Below are positions 12,901 to 27,900 of a DNA stretch of 64,000 nt, piece after piece. Numbering within the stretch: the first letter of the stretch is position 1; the number at the start of each line of letters is the position of its first letter. The stretch is from the NCBI GenBank assembly GCA_020796225.1, contig CM036765.1:33756066-33820065 (forward strand), written 5' to 3'. The notes under the pieces were generated by a model. That model was not told the DNA's origin. It searched no databases and saw nothing but the letters and a program-made list of their open reading frames with translations. A program made the translations under genes and the position numbers. Source of the DNA: Arion vulgaris. Lineage: Eukaryota; Mollusca; Gastropoda; Stylommatophora; Arionidae.

Positions 12901-15900
12901 GTAAGAAATAGTTAAGTATCATCATAAACAAGGAACACAGTCAGGAACAGTATACCTTAGAACCTGTTTAAAGATCATCTCATTTTCGTAGACAACCCGC
13001 CTGTGACATATTTGTCCTGTACCACCCCATCCCCACCTAATTTGCATGAATTAACAGCCACTTTACATGACCATGGCCTAACAATTTACCGTCTGTTTCA
13101 ACATGATTCTGCTGTCACAATAATAATTTTGTATATGTCTTTAGTCACTTAAACCAATGTCAAATGTGTATGTTTTTCAGCGCTATAGTTTAGATTACGT
13201 TAATTATTTCTTTTAAATGTGGTCAAAAATAGATCTATACTGTTCAAAGATAGATCTATGCTGTTCTTCTGGAAATTTTTTGGCTGTAAGTGTTAGCCGT
13301 CAAAGCATCTGTGACTTTTATGCTTGTCTGCCATTTCTTTGAGCGGCATTTGCCTTTCGTGATATCAAAGGAAAAGCAAGAAGATACAAGACAATTGAAT
13401 GTCAAACACAACGCACTGAGTGACTGGGTGGCAAGTTCGACAAAAATTAAGGAACAGTATGAGGGTGGCAGCTTGAATTCCAGGAACGCAAGAGAGAGAA
13501 TTCCAGGACAACAAGAATAAAACTAGTAACAAATTCAGACCTTGAAAAGACATTGTAAATACAATTCTCCTCATTGAACGTGACATTTTTATAAAAACAA
13601 AAGAGTTTCAATTTGCTACTGAACTTGGCTGTACAGGATTTAAGCATAGATATAAATTAACCTACAAGCATACTAGTGAAGATAGGAAGGATATTAATAT
13701 GTCACAATTAGAAGATTGGAAAGTGTGGTACTATCGCAAATATAAAGAATGACCAGTTTAAAAAAACGTGAACAAAAAGACATCAGAGACTAGCTAGTTT
13801 TTATAATGATTATGATATACACATGTACGGTGTATTAAAAGCTTTAATATTTTTAACAAATACAGCATGTGAACAATTTGTCAGTTTCGTAACAAAATCA
13901 TTTTCTTCATTTTTATTATGATGTTAACATATGTCTACATTTGGCATTATGATTTTATTTTGATGACCAAGTACCCTACTGAATATGATATCTAAACTAT
14001 TTAACTAGAGAATTTGGCTTCACAAATTTTTTTCACTTAATGGATATAAAAACTAGCATGTGCTTTTTTAGTGAGTTTTTCTTAAGAAAAAAAAGAGGAA
14101 AGAATCCAATGAGTCAACTACTACTTTAGCTGACATAATTTCAATAGGCCCAGGCACTCAAAAGATATCTACAGGGTTCTACTGTATACTGGTTGCAGGG
14201 ATTATATATTTGGGAACAATAATCTGGCATGTAGAGATAACTCAGCACTAGCACATACTATTTGGGGAGTTAAGAACTCTTAATGGATGCCATTTCCAGG
14301 TTTTTTTTTTAAAATCAGCATTTAAAAAAAAAATTGTTTCATTTGTTTTTGTAAACATTTTGATATATGAAAGAGATTCCAGCTGCAACAAATATCGATT
14401 TCTGACAAATTTCTTTAAAAGTTGGTCAAGTTTTAGATGATAAAATAATCACTGTAAACCATGGCTTTATAGGACATCCACTAAGAGTAAAATAATAAAT
14501 AGCAGGAAACAATATTCTGATGTTGAGATAACATACACAAAGGGAACAATATCGTGTACGCTAGACAATAATAGTTGGAACTATCCTGAATATGAACATA
14601 GGCAGGGAGATGAGTCAGGTCTAGGTAAAGAAGTTTTATATACAAGAGGTTCCTAGCTGTAGACACTGATAATATGTTTCTATTGTAGAAAGAAAACATA
14701 AGAAATGTCTTGTGACTGCTGTATATAACTGGATGTTGTTGAAGTTTGAACCAAATCACTCTATATATAAAGGATACATTTCCAGGGCAATTGTTTCTAA
14801 TTAAATCAATTCTACACTGCCAAATCTATTACTAATGACTTACCAAAAAGAGTAAAAGCTACTAGAAATTAACTAAACTCATAAATAAACTATTTAACCT
14901 GTTGTATAGAGTTATTTTGCTTTTATTTACAAAAAATTGTCACTAGGAAATTGTTTGCTTTCCCGATCAGTGCATTTCATATTTGGTGGTAGATTTATTC
15001 CCATAAAATGTGCATATTGAATGTTTACTCAACTCTCTGTTGTGAATTATTCTTATTGTACAAACATGGATTTTAATGACTGTAAATTGGTCACACTGAA
15101 ATCATATGTACTGGGTCTAAGACAACTTTGTTGCTGTAAACCATGGGGAAATTGTACCTGCACCTTTCGGTGCAAATCACGTTCAGATTCCCAAGAATGG
15201 CTTTTTTAAAAAGTAGTTATTCCTTTAGAAAATGAAAACAAACAACAACTGCAAATTGGTAAGTAAAAATATGCTTCCTATTTTTTTGGGCGATTTTGAT
15301 CATACAATATTCCCTCTTTGACACATTTACATCATCAGAAACATTTATTTAGCTGCAGACTGCAATAAATTGTAAATAATAAATGACACTGATGGTTTGA
15401 TTACCATTTTAAAAAAAAAACCTGTCCAGATAGGAGTGAATGGGTTAATAGAATAATGCTTGTATGATAAATGAAAGTATGAAAGCAATTATGAAACACT
15501 TCCCCCCGTAGTATCGTGGCACAGCATAACCTGTCAACATCGTCACATTTAAACCCTAGCACAACCAATAAAAAATTAAAATAAAGTAAACAAAAACAGG
15601 ACCCAATTTCATTGCCCTCAATGTATAGGAGATTAATACTTTAAAAATAGTAAAAATAAATGTACATTATATAACATTAACTATTTTTAAGTTTGAAAAC
15701 TGGTATCAATTGCCTAAACAGTTTGGGTTTGATAAACACTTAAAACACTTCAATATCATAACAAATACTGCAGAGATCATTCATTGCTCTTTGTAAAGTA
15801 TAAAGTCATCTATGAAGATATGATAGTCGAAATAGTCTGTAGTATTATATAGAAAACTATGCTAGATGAACACAACAAACAAGAAAGTCAGCACTTTACA

Positions 15901-18900
15901 AAATAATTCATATACAAAGATAAATGTCCATTTCTGGAATAATAAACAAGGATAACAAATACAATGAAAGTCAATCTAAACTGAAAATAAGTAACTTTTA
16001 TTTCAGGAAAAAAAAAAAAACACTTAAAGAGCCTATGACAGCTGTTAGCAGAATTAACTCTGTAGACCTGGCCAAGAATCATCAAATGAAATAAAACTTG
16101 CATAGAATTCTCACTTGATCTAGCAGCACTGTTGGCCTGCCATATTAACTTCAGAAGTAAAATAATGTACTCAAATAAAATATGTCTGTACATCCCTGAA
16201 TAGCCTTACAAATTATGGGTAAGTCAAACTAGTTGAAATGTAGTCACAAAGAGTACCATAAAATAATCACCTTCTCCGATCTGCTCTCATTAGCTGACAT
16301 CATATCTTTCAATGTTTGCAACACCTTGATACAAAGTTTCTCCTCTTTTTCTTCCAGCAGACATTCAGTGTGTCTTATCAATCTGAACACAATAATTATT
16401 CAAACAATATACATGTCATACTAACATCAGGAAAATAGCTGTCAGCGCAATAGTCATTCAAGTTCATTTTCTAAATAAACAACAGATCGCATAAACTTCA
16501 GGAGAAAATAAGAATGCATTTTGAACCCTGACAAAACAGCGTATACAATTTTCCATTCACCTGAATTCTTGACTAAAAATAACAAAAAGAGTTACTGTGA
16601 AAAAACAATGTAATCAGTTTTAATCCTGATACCTAAAGTTTAACCGGATCATCTTTAATGTTCCTGAATATTATGTTAGTCTTCCCAACAAGTAGATCAT
16701 TCCTTTAGACACAGATAACTTTCATCACAATATTGACAACAAATTTAGTATTCACTTTCTGACTTACAAACATCTTTTGCCACTATCTAAGCCAACATTC
16801 ACTAATATCTTGTAATCATTGTAATATTTTAGACTTGATTTCACTAACAGCATACCTTCACCCATGTTCGATTTAATTTCATCAACCATATTTACTTTTT
16901 ATAATTGACAAGATACAATCCAAGAACCAGGAGCCATAAATAACAACAAGACATAACCCCCAAATATCAATCACAATTTTCCCCACCTGGCAATAAATCC
17001 ACCACTTTCACATTTCTCCCTGGCCTCTGTGGATGGAGGAAACAGTAGCTCGGGTCGATGTAGGACATCCACCAGCACAGACATCTCAGCCAGAACAAGC
17101 GGTTTCAGGTGGTTATTGAGTGTGGCCACAATTTCCTAAGTAAAGAATACAGCATGTTTCATACTGTGAACAAAAGCTGAAGAAACAGTTATCTTGAAAC
17201 AAGTTTTGATTTTAACACAATCAGAAAAATGTAGACTAGACAAACAACAGCATCAACAGGACTGTACATATAAAATATACAGTAGTAAGTCATCACATAT
17301 GTTAACATAATTAACAACACAAGAGGAACTCGCATTGCTAAAAATCTGTTGAGGCACACAGAAAATGAGCTGCGCGAAAAGATAGAACACACAACACCCA
17401 CATGTCTAACCTTGATCATCTATGCCCAACCTGTGGTAGGGGATTGTGTTCTAGGATTGAACTCTACAGTCACCTCCGCACACACCAGAAAGGTGCAGCA
17501 GCACACATCTGAGGCTGTTGTCATCGCTTGCGATGGATGGCTATTATTATTATTATTAACATAATATAACTATCATAATCATAGAACCATTTGTTTTAAT
17601 ATAAATTCAGAAAGCAGACATTGTATTTCCCAACAAGAATTGGTAAGTGTTAGTTTCTGCATGTAACAGTCTGATCATGAGATTAAAAATATGAAGTAAC
17701 ATAATAACTAATGTACGGCAATATTCAAAAAGAACTGATCTATGGGCAGAAGGTGACATTTCCTAACAAAAGCATTTTAGTTATCTCCACTAAGATACAT
17801 CACATAAAAATATATAAACTACAGTTATATCTCACCTTACATGGCACTTAGAATGTGTTATAGCTGTCAATATCTCTCTTATAATTACCATTTCTTAAAC
17901 AGGTCACATATTTATTGATTTCAACACAGATAGTTAGTTATTCCCCTATCACAGATTTTGTTTATAACTACTTTAGACATAAATACAGTACAGCACTGAA
18001 CAGATATGAACAGAGACATATGCTACTTGTTAAATATTCCAAACAGTGCTACTGTGAAGTAAATGAAATAATTTTAGAAAAAATATCAAAGATGTATAAA
18101 ATAAAAGATAATGGTAGTAGTTCAGATTAGTCTGAAAGAGGTTGATGAGGTGGATAGTATTGATAGTTCTGTAAGCGGTTGTTACCAAATAAACATATTG
18201 TTACAGTCAACTACAAAAAAAAAATCTTGACCAATAAATTACAAGCCAAGAACTAAATAAGAAATCATCAAACACAAAATACAAAGCATAATGTTTTTAA
18301 AAAAACTATTTTCCCACATTAAATCAAATTTAAAAAAATGTAGAAACCAATTGTTCACACATAAGATAAAGATAAAATAAAGGCACACACAAAGAGGTGA
18401 AATAACTAGAACTGATGTCACTGAGGTTTTGGGCGAGTTTATTAAAGCTCGGTTCATTTTTATCTATTTGAATAAAATGTTGAAAACAGTTTAATGCTAA
18501 AGATATAACAATTATGCTACCTTCCTTTTTAAGAAATATATATTGGTTGTACCTCCATGCAGAAAACATTTATATTTTCGAATATAGATAGAACAATCTG
18601 CATGTCCGCTATAAGAGATAAATTAATACAGCATCTTCTGAAATTGTGTTATTAAATTTTTAAACTTTGGATATATTTAAAGGTCACCATCAGGTTACAG
18701 TCTGGCAACACCAAGGCTAAAGATAGAGGATACTGGAGATTCATTGTAGCCAGCCTTCGATGTGGAGACGGCACCTGATGATGATGATGATCAGTAAATG
18801 CTTTCCCAGATCAGCTGATATGTATTTAAGAGGTAGATAAGAAGAAACTATTCATGATTCATTACGAAATTGTGTATGAGATATGATTCAGTTTAAGTAT

Positions 18901-21900
18901 TGTGCTATATCAGTGTGTTATGTCAAAAATATGTGTTACTACTCTTTGCATGTTGCCCTGTGTGCACAAAACACCAACTTCTGCATGAGAGGGTGAGCAC
19001 ACACTATCTCACTTCTTATAAATTGTGTCTGCGGTCACAACGTAATAAAAGCCTCCTTTTCTCAAATCATAGCAAACCCAAAATTTTGGAATTTCCTCTA
19101 TTTTATGCATGTAATAAGAACAACAGACGGAATGACAGACTCATCCGAAACAAAATCAGGAGTAAGACAGGGTTGTGTGCTCTCACCTCTTCTCTTCAAC
19201 ATATATATAGACAGAATAGTGAAAGAGGCACAGTGCGAAAAGACCTTATTGACATAGACAATGAACACGACGACCAATTAAACAACCAAATCAACAAATT
19301 GCTTTTTGTGGACGACCAAAGTTTAATGTATGAAGATGAAGATCAGCTGCAACATCACATGAATTCATTGCTAATAGCATGTAGAAAGTACAACATGAAA
19401 ATCAACAAACAAAAGACCGAGACCATGAAAATCAGGAGAACACAAAGCCAAGCAAACATACAAATAGATAACATCAGAGTAAAGCAAGTTTCCGAATTAT
19501 AATATTTAGGCAGTATTTTTACAGAGGACGGAAAACTAGATAGAGAAATAGAGACAAGATGTCAAAAGCAAATGCAGTGACCTACCAGCTGGCACCATTA
19601 CTACAACACCCAAAGATCAAGATGGAAGTGAAAAGACAGATGATAAAAAGTATTTTCCTACCAACACTTTGTTACCAGTGCCAAACTTTGTCTCTTACAG
19701 CAACACATCACAGAAAGCTCACCACGTGTGAAATGAAATGCTTGAGGAAGGCAGTGGGCATCACCAGGAAAGACAGACTACGAAATGAGGACATCAGAAG
19801 CAGAGTGAGCATAACTTCATGCACCGAATATATCGAAAGACAACAAATGCAGTGGTTTGGACATTTAATGAAATACAACCAACCACCAATAACAGCATAC
19901 AATAAAAAGAGATTGGGTACTAGAGCTAAGGGAAGACCAAGAAAAAGATGGATAGACAATATCAAGACCACACTACATAAACACGGATACGACACAACAC
20001 GGGCAACTCATCTAGCCCTAGAACGCAAATTAAAGCTCCCATCCCTATGCTTAACGGCAAGAGTGGACAGCCAACTACATCTCCCACCTGGGAATAGACC
20101 ATAGACAATAGACAATGTGCATCTTTTTACCATCAGTAGCTTTTCCCCTATTAGTTTTCACTGTCTATGGTATTTTTCCCATTCTTCAATAGAATTATGA
20201 CCTCTTTGTGTCTTTTTTTTGTGCATATTTATTGCTGTTGATCCATATTAAAATGACAGAATTTTATGACAACTTATTGCGTCCAGTCGACGCTCCCAAC
20301 GTAGAAAACAGTTATCTCATTATGCCAAAACATGCTGCTAGCGTCTAATTTGGGTCCATGCACGTTTTGTTTCACTGTTCAGCTACTATACGTCCGACAC
20401 TGTTTTTGTTTACAGAATTCAACAGGCAGATAACTCCCATTTCATTCATATACTATATGGCATGGCAGAATTTATTTCTGAATAATAAGAAATAGTTTTA
20501 TTCGCAAATATATTTTTCCTGTTGTGAAAAAGTGAACTTTCGTGTGAAAAGTTTAGTTATAAGATGTTTCGCCCTCCGTTAAAGTGCCGAACAAGCCTTC
20601 TGTGACAAAGCAGACCACATTATTACCTATTATTGTAACTTTGAATGCTATTGCAGAAAATGGTGGAAGAAAATTAACTTCTCGTTGTTTGAAATCGCTC
20701 AGTATAATTCTTTTATATTATACAAACTTTCATTTCTCTGTAACAATAATTTACTAAATAAATACTAATTTACATATATAACTATTTATTATCAGATTGT
20801 TCAGAATTTAATTCTGCATATTGTGATGCCAACAGTATAAATCTAGCTTACATAGAACTAAAGTTATAGGCATATTTCCAAAATCACTCCAATTTGAAAA
20901 ATTTTGCTAGAAATGTGTTCTGGCAGAGCGTGATTACCCCCCAAAATTTTCTATGACACAAAGATAAACAGAGATGACAATAGAGAGGAAAAATGTATGG
21001 ACATTCTAACAGAGATCTGAAATAAGATCTGACAGACCATAATGGCCTTTAGCTTGGACAAAATCATAGATTATTGCCATTTTACACATTGAAAGTGGAA
21101 AATCTCATCTTACATTTTCAACCCACTTAAAAAAATATATATATATATTCGAAACAAAAATCTACAAGTAAAAAATAGCAAGAAAATTATGACAGTAAAA
21201 CAGAAATAATAAAAAAAAGTTAGTATAAACATTGTATTACGATCGCGAGAAGAAGTTAGTATAAACATTGTATTGATAAGTATAGATGAAATGATGAACT
21301 GTCATATGATGTTTAAAGTTGACAGTATTGTCTTATGTCAGACTGTAGATTGAGTATGTTCAGTCAATGATAAACTAATGAATTAAAAAACTATCAATTT
21401 CTTTAGCAGTATTTTCTAAACGTTGTGTTATCTCTGCACGCAAAATTTCCTTTGCACTGTATAGATAGATATTCAAGTGTTGTATTATCTATGCATACTA
21501 AAGAAAACTGAAGGTATTATTCTATCTATCTATATCCTCTTCGTGGTGTCCCGATTGACACATAAGGCTTCCACAAGAGACTTCCACTGTTGCCGTCTGC
21601 TGCCTTTCTACCAACCGTCTCCCATGTCAGGCCACACTCCTTCAACTCTCTCTCCACTGTTCTTCTCCATGCTTGAAGGTATTATTACAAGAGGAAGTAA
21701 ATGTGTGGCACTAAATTGTATTTTGTTAATCGAAATCTTATTAGAGGTCCTTAAAGTGGATGATTTCTTTTGTTGTCCACCTCCCTCCTAAGATTTCAGG
21801 AGTAGTCATGGCCCCTAATACAGTACATCTGATTTGTTTCCACAGATTTGCTTTCCTTTTTAACAGGGTTCTTCGCAATTCAGATGAGTCTTACTCCGAC

Positions 21901-24900
21901 TTCAGGGATACTATAATTTAGACCCCCACCAAAAAAAAAAAAAGATTTCCTGTAGTGCAACTGCTTACAGTGTGCACATTAACTCTTTCCATGCTTTAAG
22001 CCGCACACTGCGCCACGGCGGAAGTCAGTTGCACGCTATTAGCCACACACTGTGTCATAGAGTTGCTTCCATTATAAGAAGTCTTTCTAGTTTTACTTCT
22101 ACTGGTTTGCTCATATTACTTTTCAACATTGTTATTCTATTGGGTTGTCCAGTTTTCTTCAATTTAGTATATAATAATATATATATGTTTATTTATTGAT
22201 GAGTAGTTGGGATCGTCTTTAAATTTTTATTTTTTACCTCCTTGAATTAACTGCTTAAAAATTGAGGAAATAACTCAGCGTGGAAAGAGTTGAGAATTTA
22301 TGACTCAAGCTGGCCTTGAACCACAGAATTTCAATGGCATGTAATCACTAGTGCAGCATGTTATGAACTTCACTATCAGCAACAGCAAAATGAATGATAT
22401 AACAATTAAAAAGCATAAATAAGTTAATTAAATTTGGACAACTACAAAAATTGTGTACATTTATTTTACCTCTAAAAATTCTTATTTTATTCAATAACTT
22501 TATTCTGACCTGATGGTCATTAAAAATAAAAACAAAAACCAAAGTAAATTTTATATCTTCACAGATTGAAATGATATTAATATGTTTCCCGCTAACTTCC
22601 CCAACATGGATACATGTCAGGTCTATAGCCGCCAATGAGACAAATGGAGACAAGTGAAGACTGATGGCTCTTCAAAAGTTATCAATAATAAAGTTAATAA
22701 TATAAATGCTCAACTCTATGTAAACCACTACTGAGTCAGTTTTGCTAATATGTGCTCACCCACAATAAACTTTAATTTCTGTTTTATAAGACTTATTCAT
22801 AATTTGCCAATTATTTTTTAGTTCAGAAACATTGTCAAAATGATGGATAACTACAACTCTCATGGATTTATTGTCAATAACTACAACTCTGTTAATGTTC
22901 AAAACAATAAAATATGAATGTTCCTTCATCCTCGCAAGTGTGTAGTGGCTAGGATACTTGGAAAAAATAATACAGAAAACACTGTTGCCAGTTCCATCCA
23001 ATGTGCACTATATGATATTATTAGATTTTCATTGTTGTTTAGGTCCTGAGACATTGTCTGTTGATGTTATGTTATGCGATCAAAGTCATGGCACATTGGG
23101 CATTCCCATGTGAGCTCCATCCTCCGATGCAGCAGCTATCCTAAAGTCCACTTGCTCACCCTATTCCATGAGAAGTTGATTAGTATATCTTCTCTACCAG
23201 GAAGACAACAATGTCTGGCCTGTCCAAGCTTAACTCCTAATTCTTGCAATTAGTCCAGTGTCTGAGACACGCCCATATCACATAAATAAGCGAGCACCAC
23301 ATTGATGACATCGGCTCTGTCCATACTTTTGCCAACTTGAGTCGGGACATTGTTTGCAAGGAAGTCAGCATGTTCATTGCCCTGCACTCCAGCATGTCCA
23401 TTGTCTGTTAATGACGGCACATTTCAACAATTGTCAATAAGCAGTGGTTCCAGCATCAACAGTAAGACAAGGTGTAACAACATGTATGTTTCCGATAATA
23501 GTGATCATCACTGAGTGGATGTGTGAATTTTCTCATAGATTAATTAGTTTTTCCATGTAAAAAAGCAACAACAACAAAAAATTAAGAAATAACCGTAAGT
23601 CTAGATGAGAGAATGGTTATCATCATTTCTCTCTTGCGATCCCGTTATCATCATTTGAAACATGATGTTAATAATTATGTGACATTATCTGACTATTGAT
23701 CACATATCTCTATCATGTGTGGGTGAGCACATATTGAACTAGAGATTTGTCAGATACTAAGTAAAATGTGCTATGTCAGTTTGGTCTACAAATCATAAGA
23801 CACCTCAAACTCTGAAAGCTCTTCTGGGGCTAAGACCTCCATGTCATTTTGGTCCAACCACATCTGGGGTGATGGGCCGTGCTGTTGCTGCAATAAGGTT
23901 AAGGCCATAGAAGCAGCTACATGAAATAAAGTTTTGTATGTACACATGGGTTGAGGATAGCAATTACTATAATGCCATTGTAGCCTACCTTTCCCATTCT
24001 TGGACTTCTTTTCTGCCAAAACCTATCATTATCATCGATCATTTCTGGTCCTTACTGAACATCCAATTCAAACTGCAGTTAGTAGATTTCTATTCTGTTC
24101 ATCTTCATTTTTACCCATTTGGTACTAGACACAACCTTACAAAAAAAATACACTAAAACTGTCTGGAATGCAGTTAATATGAAAACAAAGATTAGAATAC
24201 TAAGAGCATGCGCATTCCTAGTGGCAACATACGGGTGTGAAACATGGACATTTAAAATGGCAAAGGAAAAGAATATATGTACTTTTGGATTGAAGATTTA
24301 CAGAAGAGTCCTCCATATACATGGACAGAGAAAAGAACAAATCAATCTACCCAGAAAGAATTCAAAATCTAGAAAACTGGCTGATGCTACAAATAACAAT
24401 GAGAAAATTGAAGTATTATGGAAATTTAAAAGACACGAAAGGGTTGCATCCCGGCAAAGAGGAGAAGAGGAAGAAAATGAAGAAGAGAGAATCAGGATGT
24501 AATCGATGGTTTCAGCATGACAGTTGCAGAGGCGGGACACCCGGCTTATAAGAGTGAGAAATTCTAAAGGACTGTTAGGGAGGCAAAGTCTGCTCAGTAC
24601 AAGCTATTTGCTGATGATGGTGGTGCTAGTCATCATGGTTTATCCTATAACATTTCTCTACATGTATTTTGGATGATGTTTTTTCTTTGCAATTATCTCC
24701 AGTATGTTTATATTTAGCTGTTATTTTCAAGGGACTACATCCTCACAACTCTCTTTAACCTCCTAATGGATTAGTTATTGCCTGGTTCTCTTTCACATAG
24801 AATTTTCCGTGTAATGACTACCATTGTATTGACTATCATATGAAAGATGCAGCAGAAAAACCTAATGGTGGTCTGAAACTGGTGAACAGTTTTTATGGTC

Positions 24901-27900
24901 TGATACTTGTGGGTGGTTTTTTTTATGGCACACCATGTTTTCAAATATGAAATCGACAGAATACTTTTTTTTAATTCTCGGAAAATACTATAGTTCTACA
25001 CTTCTGCTAATGTCTCTTTGCCATCTTTTTCTCTTACAATTGGCTTTCAAAATCAGGACACATTAGGTCTTCACCTTTCAAAGTGACTGAATTATATAAA
25101 ATAACAGATCTCTATTTTTCAAACCCTGAATTATCTAAATCTCTATACTACTACACAATCGAAAAGAAATTGATTGTTTAAACAGTTTATGGACAGAGTA
25201 AAAAAAAGACAAGACATTACTGAAATGAAACTTGGTAAGCATATACATAATAGACAAGAGAACAAAACACAAGTGTGTGATGGACAATGGTAGTGACAAG
25301 GCTAAAATGAACATTTCACACAAAGTTTGTGAATGTTTCAGTTTGGAATATCTGCCCACAAAGTATGTGAGAGAAAATGCAAGATCAGACAAACAAGGGT
25401 CAGATAGTTAAAGCTTTGTTCACACATTACATTTACTGATATTACTGGTCTAAGAAAAAGGTCTAACGGCGAAGGATTGATGTCATTACACAAGTGTCCT
25501 ATAAGATTCCGTCCCTGTCGGCAGACATGGCACACTATCTGCTGAGAGTGTTGCACAAAGCAAGAACTCCGTAGCTCCAGCAACAATCCTAGGGCTACAC
25601 ATGACAAAATTGCGAATGTGACTCAGTCTGGGTTTGAACCCACGACCTTCAGAACGACATGCAACCACCTTAACCACTTAACCATAGATATCCCCAAACA
25701 TTACTGTTACTACTGTTCAATATTTTCTTTCTTTAATCCCACTTACATAACATACATTTAACTAGCAAATTATTCAGTGTGAAGATTGTTGTTTTCAGAT
25801 AAACCAGTTTTATGAGCACAAATTACAAATCGAATCATTCATTTATTCAGCTACCAAAGTAGTGAATGAGTATCTGTGAACACAAGAAATTTAGCTCTTT
25901 CATATATATCTGACTATGGACACAAACTAGTCCTAAAAATTATATCAGATGTTTAATCCTCACCTGCAAGCCTTCTATAATATTTCTGTAATCCCGTGAA
26001 GCATGTGCCTGGGATTCACGGCGGTTCTGTCGTACATTCAGCCACCTTGCTGTGGACTTTTGAACAATGTTGGATCTCTCAAACAAGGCATTCACCTGAC
26101 TGTCCAGGTCCACTGGGATAGCTATACTGCGGCTCTTTGCTGAAAAAGAGTGCATAATAAACTAACAGTAGGAACAACAATTGTGTGAAAGAGAGAAGTC
26201 TGCAACTCTGTTCTGTGTACATTTATGAGGCTTTCTTATTCTAACACAATACTGCAATATTAGGACAGTGAGAAAGCCAACATAATACATTACTATGGAA
26301 AAGATCATTTCCTGATCATTATTTAATAATCATAAAGCCTGGTGTATTTAACTGCACATAATTTAAGACTTGCATGCAAAATGACACAATCCACTAAAAT
26401 ATCTCTGATACAACCGAATAGAGTGTAAGCTTTTACATTATTAAAGTAAGTATTATAGTATAGTAATGTAAACAAATTGATAACTTTAAAAAATGATGGA
26501 TGATGTATTATGTGTTGTGTTATGCAAGATTACATCATGATCTGATCTATACGATATCTTTATTGTATGGATGGATATACCAATATGGCAATCTTATCCT
26601 TCGCATGAAAAATGTATATAATGATAACATTTATATGAGTATTATATAAATGAACATTTTTCATGTGAATTTGTATGGTCCAAGTGACCCACCTGTATCA
26701 GAAAGGGTTCGGATGCAAGCCTCAACATGAAACCTCTGAGCGCCATCCAGCCACTCACAGCGGATCAGGCGAAATGCTCCCTGCAGCAGTCGTACAAACA
26801 CAGGCTGGTTGGTCTAGGCAGAAGACAAATATTTTTTAAAAATCACCTTCTTCTGGAAACAGATGCTAGCATAACCACTGCAGTGAGGAAGTATTTATGT
26901 TTCTATCAATTAATTAAAAAATTAGCATTGTTATTGCTTCAGGATAAAGAAATTAACATTTCTGCCAAGAAAGGATGTTATCAGAATAGCAAACACAATT
27001 AAACCATCAGCATAGGTGGATCTACAGTCAACAGTAAACAAGGTTTGATAGGGTCAATTCTAAAACTGTCTTTGATGTTGCTATAACCAGCAGATTTTCT
27101 TTATGAGCTAAAGAAGCTTCGTATACACAAAAGACGTAAACATTATGCCTTCTGTAAACAATATTACATGAAAAATAAAATGTTACATGTAAAACTGCTG
27201 GACGATAAGAGTGGTCAGTAAAATGAATAGATACTGGGCAGTTCATCATTGTGGTATTGACAAAATCAATAAAGACACAAAAAATCATTGAAGATAGAAA
27301 GGATTGGAGATACATAATTGTAGAAGTTAGTTGGCAGCAAGAAGGCCTTTTAAGAAGAATTATCTAGATACATGTCAGAAGTAATTAAATAATCATACAA
27401 ATTTGTAGGTAAGTTTACCCAAGATTACCACAACAAAACCTGGAGCCCTAGTTTGCAAGAAGAAAGAACTATATTTTTAATCTTCCTCTATTGCCTGTGT
27501 ATTGCCGGGGCTCTCAAGGGGAGCAAAGAATAGTAACACTGCTACCTACAAGGCATGTTGTAAGAAGCGACTTAGGTAGGGGCCTAGGAAGCTACCTAGT
27601 AAATAAAAGCATTGCAGAAATCGAATGTGTTTGGTCTACTTGCAGGCGCATAACTGGAACAGCATACAATCACTCTTAGGCTCAGATCACATACAAATCA
27701 CAGAAAGTGGTTTAACAAGTAGTCAATATGGAGTGTTTGAAGAAGACTGAGTTATACTGTAACATGTTTATTGTCAGATCTGAATGGTCATAGGATAGGC
27801 CATCTCATTCCCAGAAGAGTATTAGATGTAACAAAATATGACAGCTAACCTGTATGTTGGTGCTCTGGTCTGAAGAAGGTGAGCTGAAGAAGGTAGTGAT

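Larger units (their letters stand above)
17136..25963. other. Intron R-S, 8.8 kb, transposon-rich
   Basis: Second-largest intron here. It contains LINE remnants at 17,340-17,562, 19,131-20,107, 23,085-23,480 and 24,160-24,560, a SINE at 25,460-25,690, and a MITE nested in another repeat at 21,820-22,380. 17,600-18,690 and 20,400-21,450 show no recognisable element. No receptor exon is missing between S and R. Confidence 0.75.

Noticed and set aside
25620..25690. tRNA gene on the minus strand
   Set aside because: Boxes A and B are good but the acceptor stem does not pair, and the same head with its body recurs at 7.8 kb, so it is a SINE.
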